Shown here piece by piece: positions 8,778 to 17,274 of a stretch of 64,000 nt of DNA. A model generated the notes under the pieces. It searched no databases. It was not told the DNA's origin and worked only from the letters and a program-made list of their open reading frames with translations. The position numbers were made by a program, and so were the translations under genes. Source of the stretch: Kineococcus sp. NBC_00420 (GTDB lineage: Bacteria; Actinomycetota; Actinomycetes; Actinomycetales; Kineococcaceae); the NCBI RefSeq assembly GCF_036021035.1, contig NZ_CP107930.1:1-64000 (forward strand). Reading direction: 5' to 3'. Numbering within the stretch: position 1 is the first letter of the stretch; every line of letters begins with the position of its first letter.

Positions 8778-10105
8778 GATGAAGGATCGACGGGAAGCCC
8801 GTAGGCCCACTGCGGGTAGTCGGCGCTGAGCTCGCTCAGTCGGTTGTACTTGGCGAGGCGCTCCCCACGAGCGGGGGCGCCCGCCTTGATCTGCCCCGTG
8901 GCGCCGCCCACGGCGAGGTCGGCGACGAACGTGTCCAGGGTCTCTCCCGAACGGTGGGAGACCATTGTGGTGAAACCGACGTCACGGGCGGCGGCCAAGG
9001 CATCCAAGGTGCGTGAGACGGTGCCGATCTGGTTCGGCTTGATGAGGGCGGACGTCGCCAAGTTCTCACGTGCGGCGGCTCGGATGCGGCCGGGATCGGT
9101 GACCAGCAGGTCATCGCCGACGATCTGGATCCGCTCCCCCAGCCGCCGGGTCATCTCTTGCCAACCGTCGAGGTCATCCTCTGCGCAACCGTCCTCGATG
9201 CTGCGGATCGGGTAGCGATCCAGCAGTTCCTCGTAGAGGTCGATGAGCCCGCTGGCGTTCACGCGTTTGTCCGAGGTCAGGTGGTAGGAACCGTCGCGAT
9301 GGAAGCTGTTGGCGGCCGGATCCAACGCGATAGCCACCTGATCACGCTCTGCGGTGTAGCCGGCGGCCTCGATCGCTTCGACCAGCAGGTCGAGGACTTC
9401 TTCGGGGCAGGTCAGACGCGGAGCGAACCCACCCTCATCACCCAGGCCGGTGTCGTGCCCAGCTTGCTGCAACAAGACCTTCAAGCGGTGATGGATCTCG
9501 GCGCCGCACTGCAACGCCGAGACGGTGTCCGGTGCACCGACCGGGGCGATCATGAACTCCTGGAAAGCGAGACCGTTGGCGGCGTGAGCGCCGCCGTTGA
9601 TGACGTTGAAGTGAGGAACCGGCATACGGGGAACTTGCCCGCTCTGCCTGGCGATCCACTGCGCCACAGTGAGACCAGCGGCCGCGGCAAACGCACGAGC
9701 GGTGGCCATCGACACCGCGATGACGGTGTTGGCGCCCAGTCGCGACAGGTTCGGTGTCCCGTCGAGGGCGTGCAGCGCGTCGTCGACCTCGCGTTGATCG
9801 CTCCAGTCGCGACCAGAGCACAGCAGGTCGGCGACGGGACCTGTAGCCGCAGTCAGAGCAAGATTCACCCCTCGCCCATCGAAACCTCCGACTCGTTGCC
9901 ACGGATCAGACTCCCGTCCGCTGGGTGGCGGCCCGTCTGTACCTGAGCCGTCCCGTAGTTCCACCACTTCGTGTGCACCGGTTGAGGCACCGGAGGGGGT
10001 ACTGGCGATCATGCTCGACCCGTCGGGCAGATGCAGGCGGACCTCCAGGGTCGGGTAACCCCGGGAGTCCAGAATCTGACGGGCATCCAGACGGTCGAAC
10101 TTCAC
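8768..10105 (-). CDS. eno: Enolase (probable fluoride-locus copy)
   Basis: 445 aa from the GTG of VKFDRLDARQILDSRG, placed about 6 bases after GGAG. A longer frame starts at TTG 10177 but only adds residues encoded by a 12-bp repeat. It converts 2-phosphoglycerate to phosphoenolpyruvate. Active-site blocks are all present: FQEFMIAPVGA, LGDEGGFAPR, ALDPAANSF, SIEDGCAEDDLDGW, VGDDLLVTD, ALIKPNQIGT, SHRSGETLD and IKAGAPARGERLAKYNRL. Enolase is the classic fluoride-inhibited enzyme. Here it follows gpm behind a fluoride riboswitch, so it is probably an induced spare or less sensitive copy. Resistance itself is not visible in the sequence. Confidence 0.93.
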   Translation of the reverse strand: MKFDRLDARQILDSRGYPTLEVRLHLPDGSSMIASTPSGASTGAHEVVELRDGSGTDGPPPSGRESDPWQRVGGFDGRGVNLALTAATGPVADLLCSGRDWSDQREVDDALHALDGTPNLSRLGANTVIAVSMATARAFAAAAGLTVAQWIARQSGQVPRMPVPHFNVINGGAHAANGLAFQEFMIAPVGAPDTVSALQCGAEIHHRLKVLLQQAGHDTGLGDEGGFAPRLTCPEEVLDLLVEAIEAAGYTAERDQVAIALDPAANSFHRDGSYHLTSDKRVNASGLIDLYEELLDRYPIRSIEDGCAEDDLDGWQEMTRRLGERIQIVGDDLLVTDPGRIRAAARENLATSALIKPNQIGTVSRTLDALAAARDVGFTTMVSHRSGETLDTFVADLAVGGATGQIKAGAPARGERLAKYNRLSELSADYPQWAYGLPVDPSSSR

Positions 10106-10117
10106 GATGGGCTCCAG

Positions 10118-10190
10118 GGTCTCGGGCAAGGTCTCGGGCAAGGTGTCAGGCAAGGTCTCTGGCAAGGTGTCAGGCAAGGTCTCGGTGTCG
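10118..10190. repeat. 12-bp tandem repeat between gpm and eno
   Basis: About five or six copies of GGCAAGGTCTCx / GGCAAGGTGTCA lie in the gpm-eno gap. If read in the eno frame they encode LPETLPDT repeats. Enolases start near the downstream GTG, so the repeat is more likely untranslated spacer. Confidence 0.85.
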
Positions 10191-10216
10191 TGCAGGTCGC
10201 GAGCAGGTGAGGACGC

Positions 10217-10999
10217 TCAGGTGCCCCCCTCCTCCGCCACGGCCCGGGCAGCAACTGCAGCAGCCTTCGGGTCCAGGTAGCGCCCGCTGCCCGGCACCAC
10301 CCCGCGCCCGCCGACGTCATAGACCAGCGGCTGGCCCGTTGGGACATTGAGTTCGATGACCTGTTCCTCAGAAAGGTGGTCCAGACGCATGAGGAGCGCA
10401 CGCAATGAGTTTCCGTGAGCCACGGTCAGCACCCGCATCCGCAGGGCGAGGGCGGGGTAGAGAGCCTCGTCGAGCCAGCAATCGATACGGGCAAGCACGT
10501 CGGTCAAGGACTCACTGATCTCCGAGGCTGCGGCGGGCGGGCCTTGACCGGGCGCACCGTCCCAGTCGACTGCAGGACCAGTGCGTTGCAGCTCGCTGGG
10601 AGTAGGTGGGCGCACCGAAAGTGACCTCCGCCAGATGTGGGCCAGGTCCGCACCGAACTCCGCTCGAACCCGACTCTTGCGCATCCCCGTGAGGACGCCG
10701 TACCCACGTTCGATCAGCTCCGCGTCAACATGGATCTCAGGTCGAGCACCGGTGGGATACAGCACGTCGAGCACGAGGTCAGCGGTGCGGGTGGCTCGCT
10801 GCAGAGGAGAAGAGAAGACGATGCCCGGCCGCCACCCACTGTGGTGCAGCAACTCCGCGGCTACAGCCGCTTGACGGACCCCATCGGGAGAAAGTGAGAC
10901 ATCCCAGTGCCCGGTGAAGCGACCGGCAGCGTTGGCTGAACTCTCACCGTGACGCAGCAGGACCAATCCCGCCACGCCATCCGCAGCATACTCGCGCAC
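10217..10999 (-). CDS. gpm: 2,3-bisphosphoglycerate-dependent phosphoglycerate mutase
   Basis: 260 aa, a histidine phosphatase. The phospho-acceptor histidine is in LVLLRHGESSANA, the partner histidine in VLTVAHGNSLRALL, and the family block GRFTGHWDVSLSPDG is intact. It interconverts 3- and 2-phosphoglycerate, the step before enolase. It is the first gene after a fluoride riboswitch, starts at GTG after CAGG, and is followed by eno about 110 bp later. It is probably expressed with eno under fluoride stress. Confidence 0.9.
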   Translation of the reverse strand: MREYAADGVAGLVLLRHGESSANAAGRFTGHWDVSLSPDGVRQAAVAAELLHHSGWRPGIVFSSPLQRATRTADLVLDVLYPTGARPEIHVDAELIERGYGVLTGMRKSRVRAEFGADLAHIWRRSLSVRPPTPSELQRTGPAVDWDGAPGQGPPAAASEISESLTDVLARIDCWLDEALYPALALRMRVLTVAHGNSLRALLMRLDHLSEEQVIELNVPTGQPLVYDVGGRGVVPGSGRYLDPKAAAVAARAVAEEGGT

Positions 11000-11005
11000 A
11001 ACAGA

Positions 11006-11096
11006 CCTGCCCCTCTGACTCGATCAGGGACAGGAACCATCAGCCGACTCGGCGGTTCGAGCGGTTGTACGCTCAGGCGGGATCCATCACCACGCC
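11006..11096 (-). ncRNA. Fluoride riboswitch (crcB motif) with Shine-Dalgarno-sequestering stem
   Basis: The minus strand reads GGTGATGGATCCCGCC, then AACCGCTCG and AACCGCC, then GGCTGATGGTTCCT. This order of conserved blocks matches the crcB/fluoride aptamer. Downstream, CCTGTCCC (11027-11034) can pair with GGGGCAGG (11006-11013), with one U-G pair. That stem would hide the CAGG ribosome-binding site of gpm. The 5' half of the stem overlaps the aptamer's 3' end, as expected of a translational switch. Confidence 0.8.
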
Positions 11097-11185
11097 AGAG
11101 ATTACTCTCGTTCGGGGTCGGCCACCACTCCCGCTACCAGCCCTGTTGCTGCCGCCCCCGCCTTCATGCCGGAAGGTTCCACCTC

Positions 11186-11713
11186 GTGTCTGCCAACACC
11201 CAGCCTGCGGGCGGCGCTCCTGCACCACGCGCTAGGCCTCGTCCCGTGCATCTGTCGGCCCCGATAATCGCCATCGTGGCCGGCGGGGCACTGCTGGGGA
11301 CCGCCGCGCGCTACGGTCTCGCGCTGCACTGGCCCGTGCGCACCGCAGCCTGGCCGTGGGCGACGTTCACCGTGAACCTGATCGGCGCTTTCGCCTTGGG
11401 CTTCCTGCTGGAGGCGTTGGCGCGCCGGGGTGAGGACGCCGGCCGTCGACGGCTCGTGCGACTCGGGGTCGGTACCGGCTTCCTGGGGGCGTTCACCACC
11501 TACAGTTCGCTGGCCGTCGAGACCGACATGCTGGTGCACGCTGCCCGACCCGCCCTGGCTGTGGCCTACTCCCTCGCCAGTGTCGCCGCGGGGCTGATCG
11601 TCGCACTGGCCGGGATAGCGCTGGCCGCAGGTCACCACCGGTGGCGTTTGAGCCGCTTGCCGCAGGACCCGGACGCGGTCGACACCAGCCCCGCAGCAGG
11701 AGGGAAGCGATGA
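11186..11713 (+). CDS. crcB: Fluoride channel subunit CrcB/Fluc 1
   Basis: 175 aa from GTG, 9 bases after GGAAGG. Four membrane segments are readable. Fluc motifs include GGALLGTAARYGL, TFTVNLIGAFALGF with the conserved Asn, and GTGFLGAFTTYSS with the Phe/Thr-Ser lining. Fluc dimers export fluoride from the cytosol. It overlaps the next crcB by ATGA, so the pair probably forms a heterodimer. The N-terminus has about 28 extra residues before the first membrane segment. It is divergent from the riboswitch-controlled gpm-eno genes. Confidence 0.92.
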   Translation: MSANTQPAGGAPAPRARPRPVHLSAPIIAIVAGGALLGTAARYGLALHWPVRTAAWPWATFTVNLIGAFALGFLLEALARRGEDAGRRRLVRLGVGTGFLGAFTTYSSLAVETDMLVHAARPALAVAYSLASVAAGLIVALAGIALAAGHHRWRLSRLPQDPDAVDTSPAAGGKR

Positions 11714-12087
11714 CCATCTGGGTCTTCGCGGCCGCGTGCCTGGCCGGCTCGCTGGGAGCGGTGAGCCGCTTCGTCGTCGACGGGGAGATCCGCCGACGCC
11801 GGCCGTCGTCGTTCCCGTGGGCGACGCTCGTCATCAACGTCACCGGCTCGCTGCTGCTGGGGATCGTCACCGGTGTCGTCGTGGCGCACGGGGAGCCGAC
11901 GGTGTGGAAGACGGTCGTCGGTACGGGATTCTGCGGTGGCTACACCACCTTCAGCACAGCCATGGTCGAGACGTTGCGGTTGGCACAGGGCAAGGCCACC
12001 ATCGCGAGCATGACGTACGCCCTGGGCACCCTGGTGGCCGCGACGGCCGCAGGCGGCACGGGTCTAGGCCTCGGGTGGTGGCTGTGA
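11710..12087 (+). CDS. crcB: Fluoride channel subunit CrcB/Fluc 2
   Basis: 125 aa, four membrane segments. GSLGAVSRFVVDG, WATLVINVTGSLLLG and GTGFCGGYTTFSTAMVET are the family motifs. Its ATG overlaps the stop of the first subunit and AGGAGG lies just upstream. Adjacent crcB pairs in Gram-positive bacteria usually encode the two halves of one dual-topology channel. The last codons overlap the start of the universal stress protein gene (GTGA). Confidence 0.93.
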   Translation: MTIWVFAAACLAGSLGAVSRFVVDGEIRRRRPSSFPWATLVINVTGSLLLGIVTGVVVAHGEPTVWKTVVGTGFCGGYTTFSTAMVETLRLAQGKATIASMTYALGTLVAATAAGGTGLGLGWWL

Positions 12088-12581
12088 GCCCGCCGAGACG
12101 CCCGGTCGTCGTCGGTTTCACCCCCACGGCTTCCCCGCGGATCCTCCTAGAAGCTGCCAGCCTGGCCCGGGCTTACGACGTGCCGTTGATCGTGGTCTTC
12201 AGCGACCCTTCCCGCTTCGTCGAAGGGCGCCGCGCGGATGGGAGTCCCATCGTCGTGCCCGTCGATTCCGACACCAGCGAGATCATCGACGACGCTCCCG
12301 CACCGCAGGTCGCCGAGGTCGGGGCACGGGTCGAAGGCATCATGACCGACAGTGGTGTCGAGGACGTGGCCATCGAAGTGCGAGGGCTCCTGGGAGAACC
12401 CGCGACGACCCTGGCTCAGCTGGCCCTCGAGGTCGATGCGCGGTTCGTCGTGGTCGGGGCTCGGGCCCACGGTTGGCGGGCTTCGCTGCACGAGCTGGTA
12501 GAGGGCTCGGTGGCAGTGCACCTGAGTTCGCGCCAGCCCGCGACGGTGGTCGTGGTCCCGGCCGCGCCCGACACGCCATGA
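12084..12581 (+). CDS. Universal stress protein (UspA family)
   Basis: 165 aa from GTG overlapping the crcB stop. The N-terminal strand PVVVGFTPT and the C-terminal nucleotide-binding motif VVGARAHG plus ELVEGSVAVHLSSRQPATVVVVP are typical of Usp proteins that bind ATP. As the third gene of the crcB operon it is probably a fluoride-stress accessory, but its exact role is unknown. Its last codons run into an 18-bp repeat. Confidence 0.88.
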   Translation: MSPPRRPVVVGFTPTASPRILLEAASLARAYDVPLIVVFSDPSRFVEGRRADGSPIVVPVDSDTSEIIDDAPAPQVAEVGARVEGIMTDSGVEDVAIEVRGLLGEPATTLAQLALEVDARFVVVGARAHGWRASLHELVEGSVAVHLSSRQPATVVVVPAAPDTP

Positions 12582-12618
12582 TCGCCCGACACGCCATGAT
12601 CGCCCGACACGCCATGAT
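12565..12618. repeat. 18-bp tandem repeat, 3 perfect copies
   Basis: CGCCCGACACGCCATGAT is repeated three times without change (12565, 12583, 12601). The first copy contains the stop of the Usp gene. It sits in the gap before the convergent YeiH-type gene. Confidence 0.95.
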
Positions 12619-12693
12619 CAAGGATCAAGGCAGCAGCGACGGGGCGGGCCGGTCCAGCGGGCCCCAGGCAGCCGGGCTAGCGCCGGACCTGGT

Positions 12694-13806
12694 TCAGCGG
12701 TCGAGGAGGGTCACCCCGGCGTAGGCGACAGCGGCGACGAGGATCCAGGAGGCCAGCCCGAGGAGCAGGGCGCGCCCACCCGTGCGGCGCAGCGCCGGCA
12801 GGTGGATGCCGGTGCCGAGCCCGACCAGGGCGGCGACGAGCAGGACCTGCTGGACGACCTTGACGTCGGCCAGGGCCGCCGCCGGCAGCACACCGGTGCT
12901 GCTCACGACGATGGCGGCCAGGAAGCCCGCGACGAAGAGCGGCAGGACGGGCGGCCGCCGCGCCTGGGCGCCGGGTGCGCCCTCGCGTGAGGGCTGCTCA
13001 GCAGCGGCGCGGCGCAGGCGCCGGGTCCGTACGAGCGCCACGCCGGTGACCAGGGGGGCGAGCAGGACCACGCGGCTGAGCTTGACCACCACCGCTGCGG
13101 TGAGGGCTCCGGGGACGCGGCTGGCCGTGGCGACGGTCTGTCCCACGTCGTGCACGCTGGCGCCGACCCAGCTGCCGAACGCGGTCGGGTCCAGGTGCAG
13201 CGGCCCCCGCAGCACCGGCAGGAGGAAGATCGCGAGGCTGCCGCAGAGCGTGACCAGCGCGATGGCGACACTGGTGTCCTCCTCGTCTCCGTCGGCGACG
13301 GGTTCCATCGCCGCGACCGCCGAGGCCCCGCAGATGGAGAAGCCGGTGGCGATCAGCAGCGACCGGGCCCGCCCCACGCCCAGCGCACGCCCGAGCAGCT
13401 GGGTTCCGGTGAAGGTGACCGCGACCGTGACCACGACGACGGCCAACCCGCCCAGGCCCAGGGAGGCCAGCTGCGCCAGGGACAGCTGCAGACCGAGCAG
13501 GACGACGGCGATGCGCAACAGGCGCTTGGACGCGATCCGCGTGCCCGGGCGCAGAACGGGGCGGTGCAAGCCGCAGTTGACCAGCAGCACACCGAGCACG
13601 ACCCCGGCCGTGGTGGCGTTGACGGCAGGCACGAGCCAGGCGATGCCGTAGGCCGCGGCGGTGGCCGCAGCCACGACGAGCAGCCCGGGCCACGGGGACG
13701 CACGCTCGGGGCGCGGGGCGGGACCCGTCGAGGCCGATGGAGAAGACGGCGTCGCGGCGGTGCGGGGTGTGCCGGTCGAGGGGATCGAGACGTTCTCTTC
13801 GCTCAC
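12694..13806 (-). CDS. YeiH/UPF0324-family putative sulfate exporter
   Basis: 370 aa with about ten hydrophobic segments. Family blocks are present: GVVLGVLLVNCGLH, LLRIAVVLLGLQLSL, FSICGASAVAAMEPV and WVGASVHDVGQTVATAS. The N-terminal 35 residues are Ser/Pro/Thr-rich and probably cytosolic. YeiH proteins are predicted anion exporters and are often controlled by an adjacent divergent LysR gene, as here. The substrate is unproven. Confidence 0.9.
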   Translation of the reverse strand: MSEENVSIPSTGTPRTAATPSSPSASTGPAPRPERASPWPGLLVVAAATAAAYGIAWLVPAVNATTAGVVLGVLLVNCGLHRPVLRPGTRIASKRLLRIAVVLLGLQLSLAQLASLGLGGLAVVVVTVAVTFTGTQLLGRALGVGRARSLLIATGFSICGASAVAAMEPVADGDEEDTSVAIALVTLCGSLAIFLLPVLRGPLHLDPTAFGSWVGASVHDVGQTVATASRVPGALTAAVVVKLSRVVLLAPLVTGVALVRTRRLRRAAAEQPSREGAPGAQARRPPVLPLFVAGFLAAIVVSSTGVLPAAALADVKVVQQVLLVAALVGLGTGIHLPALRRTGGRALLLGLASWILVAAVAYAGVTLLDR

Positions 13807-13859
13807 GCCACCACTGTGGGCCGGTACCGCCGCGACCGGTAGCGGTGTCCTGATGATGT

Positions 13860-13882
13860 AGTCATCGAAGGTCTCGATGACT
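13860..13882. promoter_or_regulatory. LysR-type operator in the divergent gap
   Basis: AGTCATCGA-AGGTC-TCGATGACT is a perfect 9-bp inverted repeat with a 5-bp spacer, centred 28 bp before the LysR GTG and about 65 bp before the transporter start. LysR regulators bind interrupted palindromes of this kind. Confidence 0.68.
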
Positions 13883-13898
13883 GCCGTAGCGTGGGGGG

Positions 13899-14861
13899 GT
13901 GGACGTCGACCTGCGTCGGGTACCGGACCTGGATTCTCTGCAGCTGCTGGTGCGGGTGGCCGAGCTGGGCAGCCTCAGCCGTGCCGGGCGTGCGCACGGC
14001 ATCGGTCAGCCCGCCGCCAGTGCCCGTGTGCTCGGCATGGAGCGCCGGATGGGGACCGCCCTGGTGCAGCGCTCGGCCCGCGGCTCGATCCTGACCCCGG
14101 CCGGGGCGCTGGTCGTCGGCTGGGCCCGCGATGTCCTCGCGGCCGCCGCCGGACTGGGGGCGGGCATCGCGTCCCTGAACGCCGAGAGCGCCAGCCGGCT
14201 GCGGGTCGCGGCGAGCATGACGGTCGCCGAGCACCTGCTGCCGAGCTGGTTGGTGCGCCTGGCCGCGGCCAGCCCGGGTACCGCCGTCAGCTTGCAGGCG
14301 ATGAACTCCACCGAGGTCGCCGCCGCGGTCCTGGCGGGCGACGCCGACATCGGATTCGTCGAGGGCCCGGACGTCCCTGCCGGGCTGGAGACCAGGAGCA
14401 TCGGCAGCGACCGCCTGGTCGTCGTCGTCGCTCCCGGCCACCCGTGGACCCGGCGCCGGCGGGGCATCGACGCCGCCGAGCTGGCCGGAACCCGTCTGGT
14501 GGCCCGCGAGGCGACGTCGGGCACCCGCGCCGCGGCCGAGGCGGCGCTGCGGGCCGCCCTGCGGAGCAAGCAGCCCGGCGGCGGGTGGCACGAGGTGGCA
14601 CCGGCCCGGCCGGTGCTGGAACTCTCGACCACCACCGCGGTGCGCGCAGCCGTCGCCGAGGGCGCCGGCCCGGCGGTGCTCAGCCACCTCGCCGTCGAAC
14701 AGGACGTCGCCGCGGGACGTCTGGTGCTCGTGCAGGTCGAGGGGGTGGATCTGCGGCGCACGCTGCGCGCGGTGTGGCCGAGTGGCCAGCGCCCCCGGGG
14801 CCCCGCCCAGGACCTGCTCGCCATCGTCAACACGACCCCCCGGCGGGCACGAGCTCGGTGA
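13899..14861 (+). CDS. LysR-family transcriptional regulator
   Basis: 320 aa from GTG. The winged helix-turn-helix is at about residues 8-65 (LDSLQLLVRVAELGSLSRAG, QPAASARVLGMERRMGTALV). A two-lobe effector domain follows (LRVAASMTVAEHLLPSWL, VLAGDADIGFVEGP, TRLVAREATSGTRAAAE). It is transcribed away from the YeiH-type transporter and is probably its activator and its own repressor. The inducer is unknown; sulfur compounds or a related oxyanion are possible. Confidence 0.92.
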   Translation: MDVDLRRVPDLDSLQLLVRVAELGSLSRAGRAHGIGQPAASARVLGMERRMGTALVQRSARGSILTPAGALVVGWARDVLAAAAGLGAGIASLNAESASRLRVAASMTVAEHLLPSWLVRLAAASPGTAVSLQAMNSTEVAAAVLAGDADIGFVEGPDVPAGLETRSIGSDRLVVVVAPGHPWTRRRRGIDAAELAGTRLVAREATSGTRAAAEAALRAALRSKQPGGGWHEVAPARPVLELSTTTAVRAAVAEGAGPAVLSHLAVEQDVAAGRLVLVQVEGVDLRRTLRAVWPSGQRPRGPAQDLLAIVNTTPRRARAR

Positions 14862-15127
14862 CCGCATTCTGATCTGCGGCCACCGGGCTACCCGCCGAAG
14901 GCGCAGTCACCGCCGGTGGTGCGAGGCCCTTGATGTCCCGGGGCGCTGACCTCACCGACCTCCTGCACCGCATCCGCGGAAAGCCGATCACGAAGAGGTC
15001 GCCGACTCGCGGTCGTCGAAGACGTCACGGGCACCTGGAGAACTCACGAGATCGACTGTGCGGTGATCAGCCCGATCGGTTCATCCCACTGGCGACCGCT
15101 CACCGGGCCCTTCCCGCACCGCCGAGC
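14862..15127. other. Intergenic, no gene recognised
   Basis: This gap lies between the converging LysR and lipoprotein genes. The plus-strand frame from 14930 has no recognisable domain and continues as the antisense of the lipoprotein. No hairpin-plus-T terminator was found. Confidence 0.5.
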
Positions 15128-15664
15128 TCAGCTGGCCGTGATCTTCTCCCCGGTCGGCGAGAGGACCCACCACTTGCCCATGACGCCCTGACCCATGACG
15201 TCACCAGGAGCAGTGTCCTTGGCGAAGGTGTAGACAGGCAGACCATCCACGGTCACCTGAGGCTCACCACTGACCCCGGTGATGCTCGCGAGGTCGGCGT
15301 CCACACCATCACCGGTAGGGGTCGCAGCAGTCGCGACCACCGCCGGCCACGTCGTGGCGCACTGGTCCGTGCAGGCGCTGGCGGTCGCGCCCATGGCGTC
15401 CTTGTCGAAGACGTACACCGTCTTTCCCTGGCCATCGACGAGCACCTCACCCAGAGAGGTCTGCGCGACCGCGAGGTCAGCCGTGGACGTCCCTGCCGGA
15501 CTGCTCGAGGAGGAGGAAGCAGAGGGGGTATCAGATGAGGACGCCGCAGAAGAGGACGCCGCGGAGGAGCTGGGCGCTGCTGCGGTCGTATCGGAGGAGC
15601 CACATCCGGCGAGGGCGAGGAGGGAGGCGGCGCTGACGGCGGGGAGGATGTACCGAATCTTCAT
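15128..15664 (-). CDS. COG4315-type secreted repeat lipoprotein
   Basis: 178 aa from the ATG of MKIRYILPAV, preceded by AGGACCC. The lipobox is LALAGC. A Ser/Ala linker follows, then two copies of the secreted repeat of unknown function: VYVFDKDAMGATASACTDQC with TTWPAV, and LPVYTFAKDTAPGDVMGQGV ending KWWVLSPTG. It is anchored outside the cell. It is divergent from an ECF sigma/anti-sigma pair, a recurring actinobacterial arrangement, so it may be a member of that regulon. Confidence 0.88.
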   Translation of the reverse strand: MKIRYILPAVSAASLLALAGCGSSDTTAAAPSSSAASSSAASSSDTPSASSSSSSPAGTSTADLAVAQTSLGEVLVDGQGKTVYVFDKDAMGATASACTDQCATTWPAVVATAATPTGDGVDADLASITGVSGEPQVTVDGLPVYTFAKDTAPGDVMGQGVMGKWWVLSPTGEKITAS

Positions 15665-15876
15665 GGGTCCTGCTTCCTGGGTCGGCCGGGATCCATCCGC
15701 ACCGGTGCGCGGTGGACCCAACGCTCTCTACGACGGACCGCCTCCGTGAAGGGTTCACCTGGCGACCCGCGGCGCCGGTCGCTTCGGCGGGCAGCCCGTC
15801 TTGCGGCCAGGCAGATCCGGTGCGAGTCCGCTGAACGCTTCGGGTCACCGCACCGTCGTTAGGGCAGGAGGTGTTG

Positions 15877-16383
15877 ATGACCAGCGAGCACGCCGACCGC
15901 CTCGCGTTGTTGCACGACAACCACGCACCGGCGCTTGAGCGCTTCGCGCTGCGCTTGTGCGGGGACCCGGTGACGGCGCAGGACATCACCCAGGAGGCTC
16001 TCCTGCGTGCCTGGCGCTCTCCCGCGATCTTGGACGTGGACGACGAAGCGGCCCGGCGGTGGTTGTTCACCGTCGTCAGGCACCTCGCCATCGACGAACA
16101 CCGTCGCGCCCGGTACAGGCGTGAGCTGATGACGGCGGATCCGCCGGACACCGCGGTCGACGACGCGACGGACGTGCTCCTGCAGCGCTGGCTGGTCACC
16201 GACGCGCTGTCGTCGCTGTCCTTGGAGCACCGTCGGGCAGTGGTGAGCTGCTACTACCTCCGGCGCACCGTCGTTGAGATCGCGGCCAGTGAGGGGGTTC
16301 CTGCGGGCACCATCAAGTCCCGGCTGCACTACGGCCTCAAGGCCCTCAAATTGGCCCTGCAAGAGCGAGGAGCAGTCCGGTGA
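15877..16383 (+). CDS. ECF RNA polymerase sigma factor (SigK-like)
   Basis: 168 aa from ATG, 5 bases after a perfect AGGAGG; this makes the in-frame GTG at 15871 unlikely. Region 2 reads PVTAQDITQEALLRAWRSP and region 4 reads VVEIAASEGVPAGTIKSRLH. Its stop overlaps the anti-sigma start (GTGA), the usual coupling for regulator and antagonist. The divergent lipoprotein is a likely target. Confidence 0.93.
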   Translation: MTSEHADRLALLHDNHAPALERFALRLCGDPVTAQDITQEALLRAWRSPAILDVDDEAARRWLFTVVRHLAIDEHRRARYRRELMTADPPDTAVDDATDVLLQRWLVTDALSSLSLEHRRAVVSCYYLRRTVVEIAASEGVPAGTIKSRLHYGLKALKLALQERGAVR

Positions 16384-17084
16384 GCGATGCGCCGCGGGAG
16401 ATGCACGAGTGGGACGCCGCCTACGTGCTGGGAGGACTGACCAGCCGGGAGCGAGCCACCTACGAGCGCCACCTCGAGAGCTGCGCAGCCTGTACCGCAT
16501 CGGTCGCCGAGCTCGCCGGCGTGCCCGGCCTCCTGGCATCGGTACCGATCGACGAAGCGGTCGAGCTCTTGGACGAGGCCCCCCACGAGACCGCGCCACG
16601 GCAGGTAGCCGTCAGGAGACCGTTGCTGGGACGGCACTGGGCCAGCATCCGACGTCCACGACGCGTGCTGGTGGCGTTGGGTACCGCCGCCGTGGTCGTC
16701 GTCGGTGCAGGCGGATACGCGATCGGCGCTGCAGGCGATCCTGCAGCCCCCGCGCCATCTGCCGCGCTGTCTGCCAGCTCGGCGAAAGCGATGACGCCCA
16801 CGCAGGGGTCCGCGATCAGCGCCGAACTGGCCGTCAGCGCCAAGAGCTGGGGAACACGGTTCGACTGGACCTTTCGAGATGACAGGGGCACCGCATCGTC
16901 ACGGGTGTACGACCTCGTGGCCATCGCCAACGACGGCACCCGCACCGTCGTCGCGACGTGGAGCGCCGTGGACGGCACCGCAGGCGGTCTTGTGGCCGCG
17001 TCCAGCCTGCCGACGGAGTCCCTCGTCGCGGTCGAGATCGTCGTCGCCGCGAGGTCGACCGTCGTGGCCACCGTCGATGTCTAG
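16380..17084 (+). CDS. Zinc-finger anti-sigma factor (RskA-like)
   Basis: 234 aa. The cytosolic N-terminus carries a zf-HC2-type site ending HLESCAAC (about residues 36-43). One membrane segment follows at about 98-118 (VLVALGTAAVVVVGAGGYA), then an extracytoplasmic domain that ends in a Val/Ala-rich beta region. It should hold the upstream sigma factor inactive until regulated proteolysis. The start overlaps the sigma stop. Confidence 0.9.
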   Translation: MSDAPREMHEWDAAYVLGGLTSRERATYERHLESCAACTASVAELAGVPGLLASVPIDEAVELLDEAPHETAPRQVAVRRPLLGRHWASIRRPRRVLVALGTAAVVVVGAGGYAIGAAGDPAAPAPSAALSASSAKAMTPTQGSAISAELAVSAKSWGTRFDWTFRDDRGTASSRVYDLVAIANDGTRTVVATWSAVDGTAGGLVAASSLPTESLVAVEIVVAARSTVVATVDV

Positions 17085-17274
17085 CCTCGATCTTTCGCGG
17101 AGCGACGGTTGAGGCCAGATCATCGGGGCAACTCAGAGATTGATATACGTCGTCGGGTTATGGACGCTGCGACCGCACGCTCATACCGCGCTGCGGTCAC
17201 CCAAAGAACCGCACCCAGTCGAGGGACATCACCGCGCTATATCAGTCTGAAGCGTCACGGCTTCTCCGCCGTCT

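Noticed and set aside
10106-10177. Enolase starting at TTG 10177 with a Leu-Pro-Glu-Thr repeat N-terminus
   Set aside because: The GTG at 10105 has GGAG at proper distance and matches the normal enolase N-terminus; the extra residues are encoded by a minisatellite.
14930-15538. 202-aa plus-strand protein opposite the COG4315 lipoprotein
   Set aside because: It overlaps a well-supported lipoprotein gene and has no recognisable motifs.
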